Source of the DNA: Amia ocellicauda
Lineage: Eukaryota > Chordata > Actinopteri > Amiiformes > Amiidae
Direction of reading: 5' to 3'
Length of the DNA: 64,000 nt
Assembly: GCF_036373705.1 (NCBI RefSeq)
Contig: NC_089855.1
Span: 3,744,501-3,808,500 of the forward strand
The position numbers and the translations under genes are program-made. This document shows positions 42,001 to 53,248 of this stretch, piece by piece (position 1 is the stretch's first letter; the number at the start of each line of letters is the position of its first letter). The notes beneath the pieces were generated by a model. It had not been told where the DNA came from and did no database searches. It was given only the letters and a program-made list of their open reading frames with translations.

Positions 42001-43499
42001 GGGAAGGGAGCAAGGAGGAAATCGATAACAGCAGAGTCCCCATGGATCCTGAAAAGGTGAGAGCAGCTGCTGAATGGCCCCAACCTCGGACCATCAAAGA
42101 CTTGCAACTTTTCATGGGTTTTGCAATTTTGTCCCGGCAATTCATTTGCAACTTCAGTTCCATTGCTGCTCCACTCACTTCTCTGTTGAAAGGTTCCTCC
42201 CGCATCCTCCGTAGGAATGAAGCCATCACACAACTTATGTGTCTGCCGCAATTACAACATTGTAAACAGAGAACTACTGGCTGTCAAACTAGCTTTCAAA
42301 GAATGGAGGCATTGGCTTGAGGGTGCTAAATTTGCTTTCCTGGATTCTGGTGGTCCACCATGATGAAGGTCGTCACCAAGTTTGTCATTGCCTGCTTCAC
42401 CTGCGTCACATCCATGAATTCAAGACGATATCCCACTGGTCTCATGGAACCCCTACCCATACCACAATGACCCTGATCACACATATCCATTGATTTGATC
42501 ACATATCTCCCTGAATCCCACGGCAACATTACAATCCTTATAGCTATTGATCACTTCTCCAAAGCATGTCATCTGGTTCCACTGAAGGGTCTGCCCACGG
42601 TTTTATTGCATTACATATTTTGAGTATACAGGCTTCCTAAGGACATCGTCTGAGACCGGGGTTCCCAATTCACCTCATGTGTGTGGTCTGTTTATTCAAA
42701 GCTCTCAATTTCAAGGCCAGCCTCTCTGACCTCTCGCTTTCTCCTTATGACCTCCCCTTTGGATCTCCTTGTTTTGCCTGTCTGCCCAATCGATCTACCT
42801 CTGGACTGTTCTTGACTACGCCATTTGGATCTCCCTTTTGTACTTTGTACTCCCTTTGCCTTTAGATTGAGAACGCACTTGAAACAACACCACTTAGTCT
42901 CTGATACATTACACTTCTCCTCCCCAAGATGTTAAAGAAGCAAATATTACTGTAAATTTATTGTAAGATGACAAGAGCACATCACTGCTATGCCAATTCA
43001 TAGAGAATGGTGGTGAATGTGTTTTGGAGTTAGACTGCATGTAAGCAGATGTAAATGAGTGTTGGAATACATTGACTAATTAAGCAAATGTCTGGTGTTA
43101 CTCAATGGCATATCATCAGGGCCTTCAAGGGTTCAGTGCAGGACTAGGATGAATCAAATTAAAGAAAATTATGTTGTATGATTACAGATTGTGATTATTT
43201 AATATAGCATTTTAACATTATCACTAGCAAAGTCGAATTGTAAATTAATTCTCCCATCATCTTCCTAGTGCATTTTTGATCAGGAACAATAATGAGAGAA
43301 CATTATCTAATCAAAAATGCTCAAATGAAACTACTTGGCAAAAATATGCTATGGGCTCCTCCCACACAGGCCACAGCAGAAATTTGACATTTAACTGTAT
43401 AGCGTGCAAAGCTTGGAGTGATTGTATAAGCAGCCAATCATATTTTGGTGTGTTTTGGGCATGCTTTTATTTTCAACTGTTTTATGTCATTCGGGCCTA

Positions 43500-43850
43500 A
43501 AGTGAGTTCCTGTCTGATACCAATACGTTAGACATTGGCGCTATATTTGAACAGGACCTTTCTGATTCATTGAATCAAGGAAGGGTAACTAACTAACTTA
43601 CCAACTTACATCAGAGAAATGGCGACTGCTGGAGAATTCTCAGACATAAAACAGATCAAGACTTAATTGAGGAAAATAACAGGATGAGCCCGGCCATCAC
43701 CTACATATGTGTTTCGTATTGAGAGGGAGCTGTTCGTGTTCTTGAGAGCCAAAGGAAAATTATTAGAATCAGGCAATAGATCGCTTTGTTCAAAAGGACC
43801 GTCGGCTGGATTTCTTCTTCAGATAATCTGGTGAGTGTAATGGTGATTTT
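43500..43850 (+). other. Conserved non-coding block with donor-like site, copy C
   Basis: Counterpart of 17340-17690. The short frame is kept with conservative changes (MATAGEFSDIKQIKT then stop), as is the donor-like AATCTGGTGAGTG near 43824. Significance unproven. Confidence 0.3.
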
Positions 43851-45097
43851 AAATGATAGCCAGTGGACTGCATTATATTATTTTAATTTGAACATATTAT
43901 TGTCTTACACATGAGTTTGGGGTGTCTGAGCAATGAGAGAATTGGTGCTGCACTTACATTTTATATTTATTTATATTGTTAATCTTAATTAGATTATTAT
44001 AACAGAAATATTTTAATGCCTCAGTAGGTTTATCCATGGATATTATATATGATAGGCAAGAGCACAAGTGATGGCCTGCTGTGCACGTGTAGAGATTGTT
44101 TTCTGGAACTCGGATAACGATTCTTGAGGTATAGCCCAGTCGTAATGCATGTGCATTGCGGGGTGTGTGTGTGAAGTGTGAAAGTATGGGTGAGACGTGG
44201 AGTATCTGTATGTTGTTGCAGGCACATTGCCAAAAGGCATAATACACCGCTGGTGATACATTACATACATTTCTAAAACTTTGATTGTAAATTATACTTT
44301 TATTGTACAATGGAGTGTGAATTTCAATGTTAATTATTTTCATCACTCTTTAAAGTTGTTTATGCAGCAATGAAAACAAAGAAAACTAGTACAGGCAGTA
44401 AACAGCAAAGTAAAGGTATTGTCACATTTCCCAGCGGCCGCTGAAGCAGTGTGTGACAGGTGGGCATTGTGAGTTTGTTCTTCAGTCAGCTGACAGTGGG
44501 ATCCAGGTAGGCCCTTGAGCCTGACAGCAAGCCTCTCTCCCAGGGGCTCAGGCACAGGCAGAGCAGACAGGCACACACCTCTGCACCCCCTGGTGTGATC
44601 ATAGCGTCCTGGATAACATTGATAAATGGCTTTTGACAACGTCATGTGTTACAATAAGTATTTGTGTCCTGTCATTAATTCACAATATTGTGTGTGTGTG
44701 AGTGTGTGTCACTTAATAAAATGTGATGCTTGTGATTTTTCATATTTGGGGACAGTTGGACACAGGGGGACCTATTGCGTAACTTGAAGAATTCAGTGAA
44801 CTAGTCAACCTACACGGCTGTATCTGATTCTGAGTTTATACAGGCAAACAAGCACACGTCATCTGGTTCTGTCTTCACAAAAATTTGGTGTTTCAGTTCC
44901 CCTCCTGTTTTGTTGAGGGATTTACAGAGGCATTGGCTTGGTCCCTGTTCTGGAATTGACAGACAATCCAGAGAATTTGTTTTATTCAACATCCCTGACA
45001 CTGTTCTTGGCACTGTGTGGAAAGGCAAACTTGAGTCTAAAGTTCCTCTTAGTGAGGCAGCAGCTGAAACCTGGGATGGGAAACACCTCAGCTCTGC

Positions 45098-46057
45098 TTA
45101 TCTGGCAGTGCCACCATTGTGTGGAAAGACTCTAATGTACCTCTGAGCTGCTGCCTTGATCTTCTCATTCCTTAAGCTGTAGATGATTGGGTTGACCAGG
45201 GGGGTGAGGAAGTAGTTCAGCCCACCAATGAAAATGCGCCCAATGGGGGAAATGCTGTCCACTCTCAGCCCTATATACACCATGGCCGTTGAGACATAGT
45301 ACAGCACCACCAGCACTACGTGGGAGGAGCACATGTAGAAGGCCTTCTTCTGGCTCTCCACAGTTGTCATTTTCACTACCGATATTATGATCCTGCAGTA
45401 GGTAAACAGCACAAATATGAAGGGCCCCCAGACAACCAACATGGCGAGAAACAGGGTGAAATTTACCTGGGCTGTCACATCAGCACAGGCTAGAGTCATT
45501 ACAGTGGGGTAATCACAGAAACAATGTAAGACATAGTTGGAGGTACAGAATGGCACTGAACTGGCCAGGGCCACAGACACCAGGGGGGCAAGGAAGCCCA
45601 GCGCCCAGACTATGGCCATCATTGTGAAGCACACCCTGGTGTTGATGATGGTGTTATAATGCAGCGGCTTCACTACGGCCACGTATCGGTCGTAAGCCAT
45701 GGCCGCCACAAGGAATATTTCTACAGCTGCAACTGACATAATGAAGTACATCTGCAGGAAGCAGTCTGCGATAGAGATGGTCCTGTTGTGGCCCCACAGC
45801 ACTGCCAGCAGCTTGGGTATCATGGCGGTTGTCAGCAGCACATCCAGAACAGCCAGGTTCCACAGAAATAAATACATAGGTGTGTGGAGCCGGGGGTCCA
45901 GGGACACCAGCAGCACGATCAGCAGGTTCCCCAGAATGGTGGCCAGGAAGAGGAACAGGAAGATGAGGAAGAGTGTGGTATAGTACTCCTGCAGGCCTGG
46001 CATTCCCACGATGATGAAATAGGATGCTGAGGGCAGAGAGGTGTTGGGGTCGCTCAT
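45098..46057 (-). CDS. Olfactory receptor 5 of 6 (class A GPCR)
   Basis: This 319-residue odorant receptor is intact. Hallmarks present: N5 sequon, ILGNLL in helix 1, AYDRYVAVVKPLHY, loop-2 cysteines (PFC, CFC, LAC), KAFYMCSSH and NPIIYSLRNEK. Unusual points: PMYLFLW for PMYFFLW, IADCFLQM for the usual GCFLQM before helix 3, and KMTTVESQKKAF for KMKTVESRKKAF in intracellular loop 3. The C-tail differs from receptors 1-4: it ends YIRVFPHNGGTAR instead of the HGA..VRAA type, a tail shared with receptor 6. Remains of the older tail sequence still lie just downstream, about 44990-45050. Acceptor and upstream block (46686-46935) as in the other genes. Confidence 0.95.
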   Translation of the reverse strand: MSDPNTSLPSASYFIIVGMPGLQEYYTTLFLIFLFLFLATILGNLLIVLLVSLDPRLHTPMYLFLWNLAVLDVLLTTAMIPKLLAVLWGHNRTISIADCFLQMYFIMSVAAVEIFLVAAMAYDRYVAVVKPLHYNTIINTRVCFTMMAIVWALGFLAPLVSVALASSVPFCTSNYVLHCFCDYPTVMTLACADVTAQVNFTLFLAMLVVWGPFIFVLFTYCRIIISVVKMTTVESQKKAFYMCSSHVVLVVLYYVSTAMVYIGLRVDSISPIGRIFIGGLNYFLTPLVNPIIYSLRNEKIKAAAQRYIRVFPHNGGTAR

Positions 46058-46685
46058 GGCTCAGTGCCACACAGGGTCTGTGAAGAGAAGAGGGGCGGCT
46101 GGGAGGGAAGGGGGACACTGGCTCAGTTATGCATTTATTTTTTAAAAGAGGTAATCACAAATAAAGAAAAGAACCAGACAATGTATTTATTTAATTTCAA
46201 TCTCTCTTTACAAATGTATAATATAATGCAACAAGTGGTCATAGAATATATATCATTTTGAACTCACACATTCTTCACCATTTCAAGGTTCCAATGTCCC
46301 AATATGATATATACAGATGTTTGCAAATGTTTCTTGTTTACAGGAATATATACATATATTTAAATTAAAATGATTACATTTATTTTTGATTGGTATTGCT
46401 GACGCCTAGCAGATGGGTAGTTTGAAAACTGCATATACTTTTTATTATATGCAAATATATTTACTATATATATATATATTCAATGTATCTTGCATATAGA
46501 AAAAATACAGTTCATGAATGTGATCATAGTGATTTACAACACATAATATAAATATATTTTGAAATCATATTGTTGAGAATCTACATTTGTAAAAGAAATT
46601 ATATCAAACTAAATATGAGTAATTCTGTAATAGAATCTGGATTTAAACAATATATCATGAGGAGAAAAAGATCAAACCTTCAAGA

Positions 46686-46935
46686 GTCAGTGCGTGGCTG
46701 TGGTCTGTGTCTCTCAGTGTGGAGTGACGTTCAGTGCCAGGTACCTGGGCTGGTCTGTTCACTTCACTCTTCAGCTCCAGTCACAGCTCTTCTGAACCAG
46801 ACTCTTCGCCTGTCGTTTTTTATGGGCGGCCTCTCGCGCTGATTCCAGAGGCTGTGCAGTGCTGCAGTCTTTATTAACCCTCAGAGAGACACAGAGAAAG
46901 TGAGCATCAAAGGGAGCAGAGTCACATGACTTACA
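46686..46935 (-). promoter_or_regulatory. Conserved receptor upstream block, copy 5
   Basis: Same block as at 6058, about 630 bp upstream of the receptor 5 start codon, with a few small deletions. TTAATAAAG and CAGGTACCTG both remain. Confidence 0.5.
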
Positions 46936-47470
46936 GTAAGAAGAAAACACTTTTATAAGTTCCCGAAGCATCTTGGCGGGAATTCAGAGTCTGATGTTCA
47001 AAGGTAGCAGCATTAAGTTAGCAAGCACACCAAAGAAACAAAAAACAAATCACAATATAAAAATCATAAGTAATCATCAAAATACTGACTGTAATTATTT
47101 TTCTGGAGTGCATGTCACATACGGTGCAATCTAAGTTTAATTGCACTTTATTTTGAATATTATTTATCGCTCTTTATGAGCATGGTTATGTTTCCTTTGA
47201 CTATCTGTGTTGTGGATATCTATCTTATGGTTATTTTTACATTATTATGTGTTATTTTGCTTGTTTTGGGTTTATTAATCACTGATTGTTTGATTGCATT
47301 TGCACGTTTTGCACTTTTACTTGATTTGTCCTGAGATAAATCACACACTGGAATCATCTTTTTTGAGCCAAGCCATGCAGAGATCAGCACAGCATGGCTT
47401 CTGGACCTGTGAGGGGGGACAAGTGTGGCGGTATAGGACGGGAGAAGGGTCCTATGGCAGTGTCTTAGCA

Positions 47471-48824
47471 GCAATCCAAGGGAAGTGTGAGTGATTGGTG
47501 TGTACTGTGTGTACTGTGGGAGAAGACGCAGGAGATGAGACATTCAAAGTTTTGAACGTCTTTATTGGATACGGAGACAGTGATATATATGTGTGGACTT
47601 GCATTATTCCACTTCTAAGGCTGGTGTGCTGATTCCCCAAAGGCTACCTTAAAAGCAACAAGAAAAGAACATTAATTAATAGTACATATTATCCACAGAC
47701 TATTTACAGTGCTAATTTACCTGTCTGATTGTACTGTCTTCCTTGACATGGTCCAGCAACCTGAAGGGGGAAACAAACCAGAACTTGTTTATCTTAGCAG
47801 CTATTTAACAAGAGCTTTTTATGTGAATGGACTTACCTGCTAATGGAGATCACTCTCAGAGGCAGGGCAAGAAGTCTGTCTCAAAGTTGAACTAAAAGAT
47901 TTTTGATCATCCGGGCTCTAAAACTATCCCAAAACTATAGACAATCTAAAAGCTAATGGTTTCCCATCCTAAATCTGAAGTGGAAAAAGCTTTCCAATAT
48001 GGTTATCCCATCCCATTCCCACAGTCTCGAACAAAAATAAGTAATGAATTGCATTGTCCCGAATATAAAGTCATCCTTATCTTCTAGTCTTCTTGGTGGG
48101 CTGTGGTCTTCTTTCTGGACAGCCACTTTGGAAGAGGGGCGCTGGGACTGTTTGCCGATTCCAGCCAGGACACAGGTACAGAACCTTTCTCTGCTTCCAC
48201 AGTCTCTCTTCATCCTAATCTCCCTGTCTCGGCCATCTCACTTCTCTTCCCAGGAATGCCTGCAGTGCATCTGGACCCACGGAGCTGACCAATGGAGAAG
48301 GAGAAGGCTGGAAAACAGGCCGACCACTAGGTGGGTTTATGCACAAGTTATGCAGTTGTATATTGATTTATTTCTGTTTTCCTTATAGAAAGAGAGACAG
48401 TTTGCTGGACTGAGGAGAAGACACAGGAGAAGGCAGCAACAGACCTCAGTATTAAATGGATTGTCATAATAAAGACACTTGCTTCTACATTTAACTTATT
48501 GCCTCAGATTATTATTTCATATTCTCGTCACATATCTGTATTGATTAATACTATTTACAACAAGCCATACTTAACTTTTGGGGGCTCCAATCCACTTCCC
48601 CAACTCCAAGCCATTCCAGGAATCCTTATAATCCACAAGCCATTTCAGTCCTTCAAAGAGCTTGTCTGTTCAGTCTCAGTGCCGATTAGATGAAAGCCCT
48701 TCACTTGCTGTAGTCCGGTCCCTGCTGCGGTTTTCTCCCTGTGCCAAAACTTTCCCTCTCCTGACTCTTCATGTCTGTGTGTCTGGTATCATTGTGTTTT
48801 GTTTATTCTTTCATCTGGGGCTAG
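47471..48824. other. Unassigned spacer
   Basis: Not part of the duplicated units. No coding exon recognised. An AATAAAG motif lies near 48466 and a TTTGGGGGCTCC segment near 48578-48589. These could belong to an old LTR-type sequence, but no repeat pair was found. Confidence 0.35.
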
Positions 48825-50430
48825 AAACAAAGCTCTTGGAGCTAAAAATTAGTTTTGTTCAATACTACAACAGCAAATCATCAATAAAGGAGGAAGTAAC
48901 GGGTAAAGGCTAAAAATTTAAGTATCTTAGAAAACAAACAAGATGGGGCAAATGTTTTAAATGAGTACTTCTCCGAGGTTTTTCCAAAATAAAAAACAGA
49001 TAACATGCCACAGGTTAACAATCAGTCGAGTCAAACCCTAAAAGAGAAATGAGGAAGAGGTGCTAAAGGGACTAGCAGAATTAAAATCAAACAAATCACC
49101 CTGGCCAGATGGTATATGTCTTACAAATTTATTTGAGTTTTTGAACAAGCAAGTGAAGCTGTAATCACATGAAAGCATATGCAAGCTTCCGCTCCAATGA
49201 TTGATCCTAAAATTGGACGCTGTAGGTATTCAGGGTTATGTAAGTAGATAGATTATGAACTGGTTGATGGATTGGAAACTGTAATGCCAAGGGTGCCTTA
49301 GAGTAGTTGAAGTAGGTGTGGATGATAATTCAATTATCAGGTGCATTAGTGGAGAACTAGGGTGAAAGCTAGAGCAAGAGTGACATCTAGTGGTCAGGGT
49401 GTAGACATGACAGAAACAGAGGGTGTCGATAAGAGGAGTTGCTTCTAACTGGAGTGAGGTTGTTAGTGGAGTTCCACAGGGATCAGTATTAGGGCCTGTG
49501 TTTTGTCTAATCTATATTAATGATCTGGACTCTGGGATAGTTAGCAAACTTGTCAAATTTGCAGATGATACTAAAATAGGTGGCTGAGCAGATACAATCT
49601 CAGCAACACAGGTTATTGAAAGGAACTTAGATAATATCCAGTTGTGGGCTGACACCAGGCAGATGAAATTCAATGTGGACAACTGCAAGGTATTACATGC
49701 AGGTAACAAAAATGTCCACTATAATTACACTATGGGAGGAATAGATCTAGATGAAGTAACGCATGAGAAAGACCTAGGAGTCTACGTGGACTCATCACTT
49801 TCCCCATCCAAACAATGTGGGGAAGCAAACAAAATGCTAGGGTATATTGTCAAAAGTGTAGAATTTAAAACAAGGGAGGTAATGTTAAGATTGTACAATG
49901 CAATAGTTAGACCCCATCTGGAACAGTACAGTTCTGGGCACCACACTTCAAGAAAGATATCACTGCTCTTGAAGCAGTTCAGAGGCAAGCAACCAGACTT
50001 ATTCCAGGCTTGAAGGGAATGTCCTGCTCTGAGAGACTGAGGGAACTGAACCTTTTCCCAGCAGAACAGAAAAGACTATGTGGGCACTTGATTCAAGTCT
50101 TCAAAATCATGAAAGGCATCGACCACATCAAACAGAGGAGCTTTTCCAGATCAGCAGGGACACACACACCCAGGGACACAAATGGAAACTGGGCTTCAAG
50201 GCATTCAAAACAGGAAATAGGAAACACTTTTTCACACAGAGAGTTGTCAAAATCTGGAACTAACTCCACAGCAATGTGGTTGAAGCTGACAATTTGGGAA
50301 CATTCAAAAACAGACTGGATAGGAACCTTGGATCACTTAGTTATTAATGGACACCAAATGAGCACAATAGGTCAATTGGCCTCCTCTCGTTTTTAAATTT
50401 TCTTATGTGCTTATGTTTTTATGTTCTTTG
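48825..50430 (+). mobile_element. CR1-like LINE, internally decayed copy
   Basis: The plus strand carries ORF2 traces: YYNSKSSIKEE near 48860-48895, RT with VPQGSVLG and FADDTKIGG near 49465-49585, and the C-terminal region at 49642-50390 (LGVYVDSSLSPSKQCGEANKMLGYIVKSV). The 3' end near 50385-50428 has CTCGTTTTTAAATTTTCTTA and a TTTTTATGTTCTT tail. Several frameshifts and missing segments make it older than the copy at 23098. Its RT box keeps the standard FADD. Confidence 0.85.
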
Positions 50431-51660
50431 ACTGCCTGCGGGGTGACAGGTTTTCACAGCTGTTGGCACTGATTGCCAGAAGTCTATAAAACAGCCTTCC
50501 TCCCACAGAAAGGGGCAGAGTAGCTGAGAGGAATAGTAAGGAGGGCATGAGGAGAGCTTTTACAGTTCAGACAAGAGGAAGAAAGAATATTGGATTGAAA
50601 ACATGGTTTCCGAACACTGCTTGACCAACCATCCGTCCTGGGCTGGAAAACCGACACTGCTACAGCTTATGACCCATGCTTTTCCCACAACAACCAAGAG
50701 ATCACCTCATCCCCTCCAAATGAATGCCTGAACTTAATACTTGGGAATCCGAGAAGTAGTCTGAGGCTATTTAGGGAAGAGCTGAAATGTTTAGTTAGCC
50801 CCCCGATCTGGGATAGAATTTAATTTGTGATGATAGCCTTTGTAAAGGCTCCCCCCACTTTTTCCTGACTCTTTCAGCACTGATACCTGGACATACAGGT
50901 CCGACATGTCACAAAATGTTTAGCATAAATCTAAATGTTCAATCTGAATTTAAATGTTCAATCTAAATGTTTAATCTGGAGTTTTCAAAATATATATTAA
51001 GCTAACATGTAAAGGAGCCCCGCCCTGCTGGTGTATGTCAACCTTCTCAAGCAGTGGGGGCGTGATATTGGGCATGTTGGTTCTCATGCATGACCGGGTA
51101 ATCAAGTTTGTGTGTATTGAAGTCCACAGACTGAGAATCAAGGTATGATAATTATTCCAATGCAAAGCTGTGGCTGTAGCTGTATATTGATAACCATATC
51201 TGCTCAAGAAAGAGACATTCAGCTCTTAACATATCATGTTCTCCATAATGTATTTTCAGAATAACTCAGTCAGAGTGACATGATACTTTCTGTATGCTTG
51301 GATATTTGTGGTTGTATACAAACCATCCCTTGTGATTAATACAGATGGATACTTTAGACAAAAACTTTATGAGAAAGGATGTTTCTTAATCATCAAGAAC
51401 TGACACCTACATTTATTCAAATTCAAAGAAACAACTAGCCCTGTGATAAGTTGGATATCACAAAGAAAACAATATATATATATTTAGATGTGTTAATTTA
51501 GAGTTTATTTTAAAAGATTGCAATGCAGGGAAACCCCTGAAAACAATGTCTGTGTGGTGGGAAAGTGAGGCAGTATTTATGCCTCATTATTTACACATTC
51601 TCTGATTAGTTTCTTTATTTGTGCTTGCATAAATGTATAACTGAGCCAGTGTCCCCCTGC
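50431..51660. other. Region upstream of receptor 6, no shared block
   Basis: The conserved upstream block of the other five receptors was not found here on either strand. No coding exon seen. AT-rich, with short low-complexity tracts near 51475. Confidence 0.5.
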
Positions 51661-51709
51661 CCTCCCAGCTGACCCTCTTCTCTTCACAGACCCTGTGTGG
51701 CACTGAGCT

Positions 51710-52670
51710 ATGAGTGACCCAAACTCCTCTCTGCCCTCAGCCTTCCACTTCATCATCAAGGGAATGCCAGGTCTGCAGGACTACTACAGCACACTCTTCT
51801 TCATCTTCCTCCTCCTCTTCCTGGCTACCATCCTGGGGAACCTGCTGATTGTGGTGCTGGTGTCCCTGGACCCCCGGCTCCACACACCCATGTACTTCTT
51901 CCTGTGGAACCTGGCTCTCCTTGATGTGCTGCTGACCACTACTGTCATACCCAAGATGCTGGCAGTGCTGCTGGGCCACAACAGGACCATCTCCTTTGCT
52001 GGCTGCTTCCTGCAAATGTACTTATTCATTTCATTCGGCGCTACAGAAACTTTCCTCGTGGCAGCCATGGCTTATGACCGTTATGTGGCTGTGGTGAAGC
52101 CGCTGCATTATAACTCCATTATCAGCACCAAGGTGTGCTTCACGATGACAGCAACAGTCTGGGCAGTGGGCTTCCTTGTTCCCATGGTGTCTGTGGCCCT
52201 GGCCAGTTCAGTGCCATACTGTACCTCCAACCATGTCCTGCACGTTGTCTGTGACTACACCACTGTAGTGTCTTTATCATGCACTGATGTGACGGCCCAG
52301 GTGAATTTTGCCCTGTTGCTGGCCATGGTGGTTGTCTGCATGCCCTTTCTATTTGTGCTGTGGTCCTACTGCAGGATCATAATATCAGTGGTGAAAATGA
52401 AAACTGTGGAGAGCCGGAAGAAGGCCTTCTCCATGTGCTCCACCCATGTAGTGGTGGTGGTGCTGTACTATGTCTCCACAGCCATGGAGTACATTTCCCT
52501 ACGTGTGGACAGCATCCCCCCATGATGGGCACATCTTCATCGGTGGGCTGAATTACTTCATCACCCCCCTGGTCAACCCTATCATCTACAGCTTAAGGAA
52601 TGAGAAGATCAAGGCAGCAGCTCAGAGGTACTTCAGAGTCTTTCCACACAATGGTGGCACTGCCAGGTAA
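51710..52670 (+). pseudogene. Olfactory receptor 6 of 6, frameshifted, opposite strand
   Basis: Starts as a normal receptor: MSDPNSSLPSAFHF, sequon at N5, GN in helix 1, PMYFFLWNLALLD, AYDRYVAVVKPLHY, loop-2 cysteines (PYC, VVC, LSC), KAFSMCSTH. An extra T near 52523 (CCATGATGGG where relatives have CCAGATGGG) shifts the frame just before helix 7, ending the frame at 52525. The expected sequence continues in the next frame (52530-52670: FIGGLNYFITPLVNPIIYSLRNEKIKAA, tail RVFPHNGGTAR). The acceptor TTCACAG (to 51689) is preserved. The tail is shared with receptor 5, so the two are close relatives in inverted orientation. A sequencing error cannot be excluded. Confidence 0.9.
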
Positions 52671-52910
52671 GCAGAGCTGAGGTGTTTCCCATCCCAGGTT
52701 TCAGCTGCTCCCTCACTAAGTGATGAACTGGGCAAGGTGAACAGTTGGCTCTGGGCCACAGAATGGGTCAATTGGCATATTTGTACTGATGAGCTGGAAG
52801 AGACCTGGAGAAAAGGTGGAACTAAGCAAAAAGAAAGGAAAAGGAAGCAAATTAATATAATAACAAATGTAAACTCAGATAACATTGTTTACTGTAATCA
52901 CACTCTAGAT

Positions 52911-53240
52911 CAGTGGTTCCCAAACCTGTCCTGAAGGTCCCCCTACCCTGCTGGTTTTTGTACCAGCCGAGCTCTCAATTACTTAATTGAACCCTTAATT
53001 GAACTAATAATGTCCTAAATCAGAGACTTTTAATTATTTTAAACAGTAGGGGTTTTAAGTTAAGTATAGAATTATATTTAAAAAAATGTATTGAAGAAAT
53101 AACTATTTTCTTACACAATTTAAAAAGCAAATCTAAGAAGATTGTTACTTCAATTAAGGTTCAATTAAGTAATTGAGAGCTTGGTTGGAACAAAAACCAG
53201 CAGGGTAGGGGGTCCCCCAGGACAGGTTTGGGAACCACAG
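52911..53240. mobile_element. hAT-type MITE with long inverted ends
   Basis: 330 bp with inverted arms of about 90 bp, starting CAGTGGTTCCCAAACCTGTC. Flanked by CTCTAGAT (52903-52910) and CTGTAGGT (53241-53248), a 6-of-8 match as expected for a decayed 8-bp hAT target duplication. No transposase frame. Confidence 0.85.
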
Positions 53241-53248
53241 CTGTAGGT

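Larger units (their letters stand above)
39890..42700 (+). mobile_element. Ty3/gypsy retrotransposon fossil with two nested insertions
   Basis: Plus-strand parts in family order: gag-like sequence (about 39960-40060), reverse transcriptase (about 40100-40310 and 41573-41725, the latter with IDDILIYS), RNase H region (about 42035-42320, DPEKVRAAAEWPQPRTIKDL) and integrase-like sequence (about 42480-42690). A CR1-like LINE (40312-41572) and a SINE (about 41735-42000) have inserted into it. No long terminal repeats were recognised. The protein style resembles fish chromovirus-type gypsy elements. It is heavily broken and old. Confidence 0.8.
42907..47470. repeat. Segmental duplication unit C (receptor 5)
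   Basis: Parallel to unit A from about 16701 (start CTTCTCCTCCCCAAGA) through the receptor, upstream block and the flank ending near 47440. The family 3 Tc1 of units A and B is absent, so C split off before that insertion or came from a chromosome without it. Confidence 0.85.

Noticed and set aside
48450-48600. Possible LTR end and primer-binding site (AATAAAG, TTTGGGGGCTCC)
   Set aside because: No second repeat copy, no adjoining coding parts and no clear terminal repeat ends were found.
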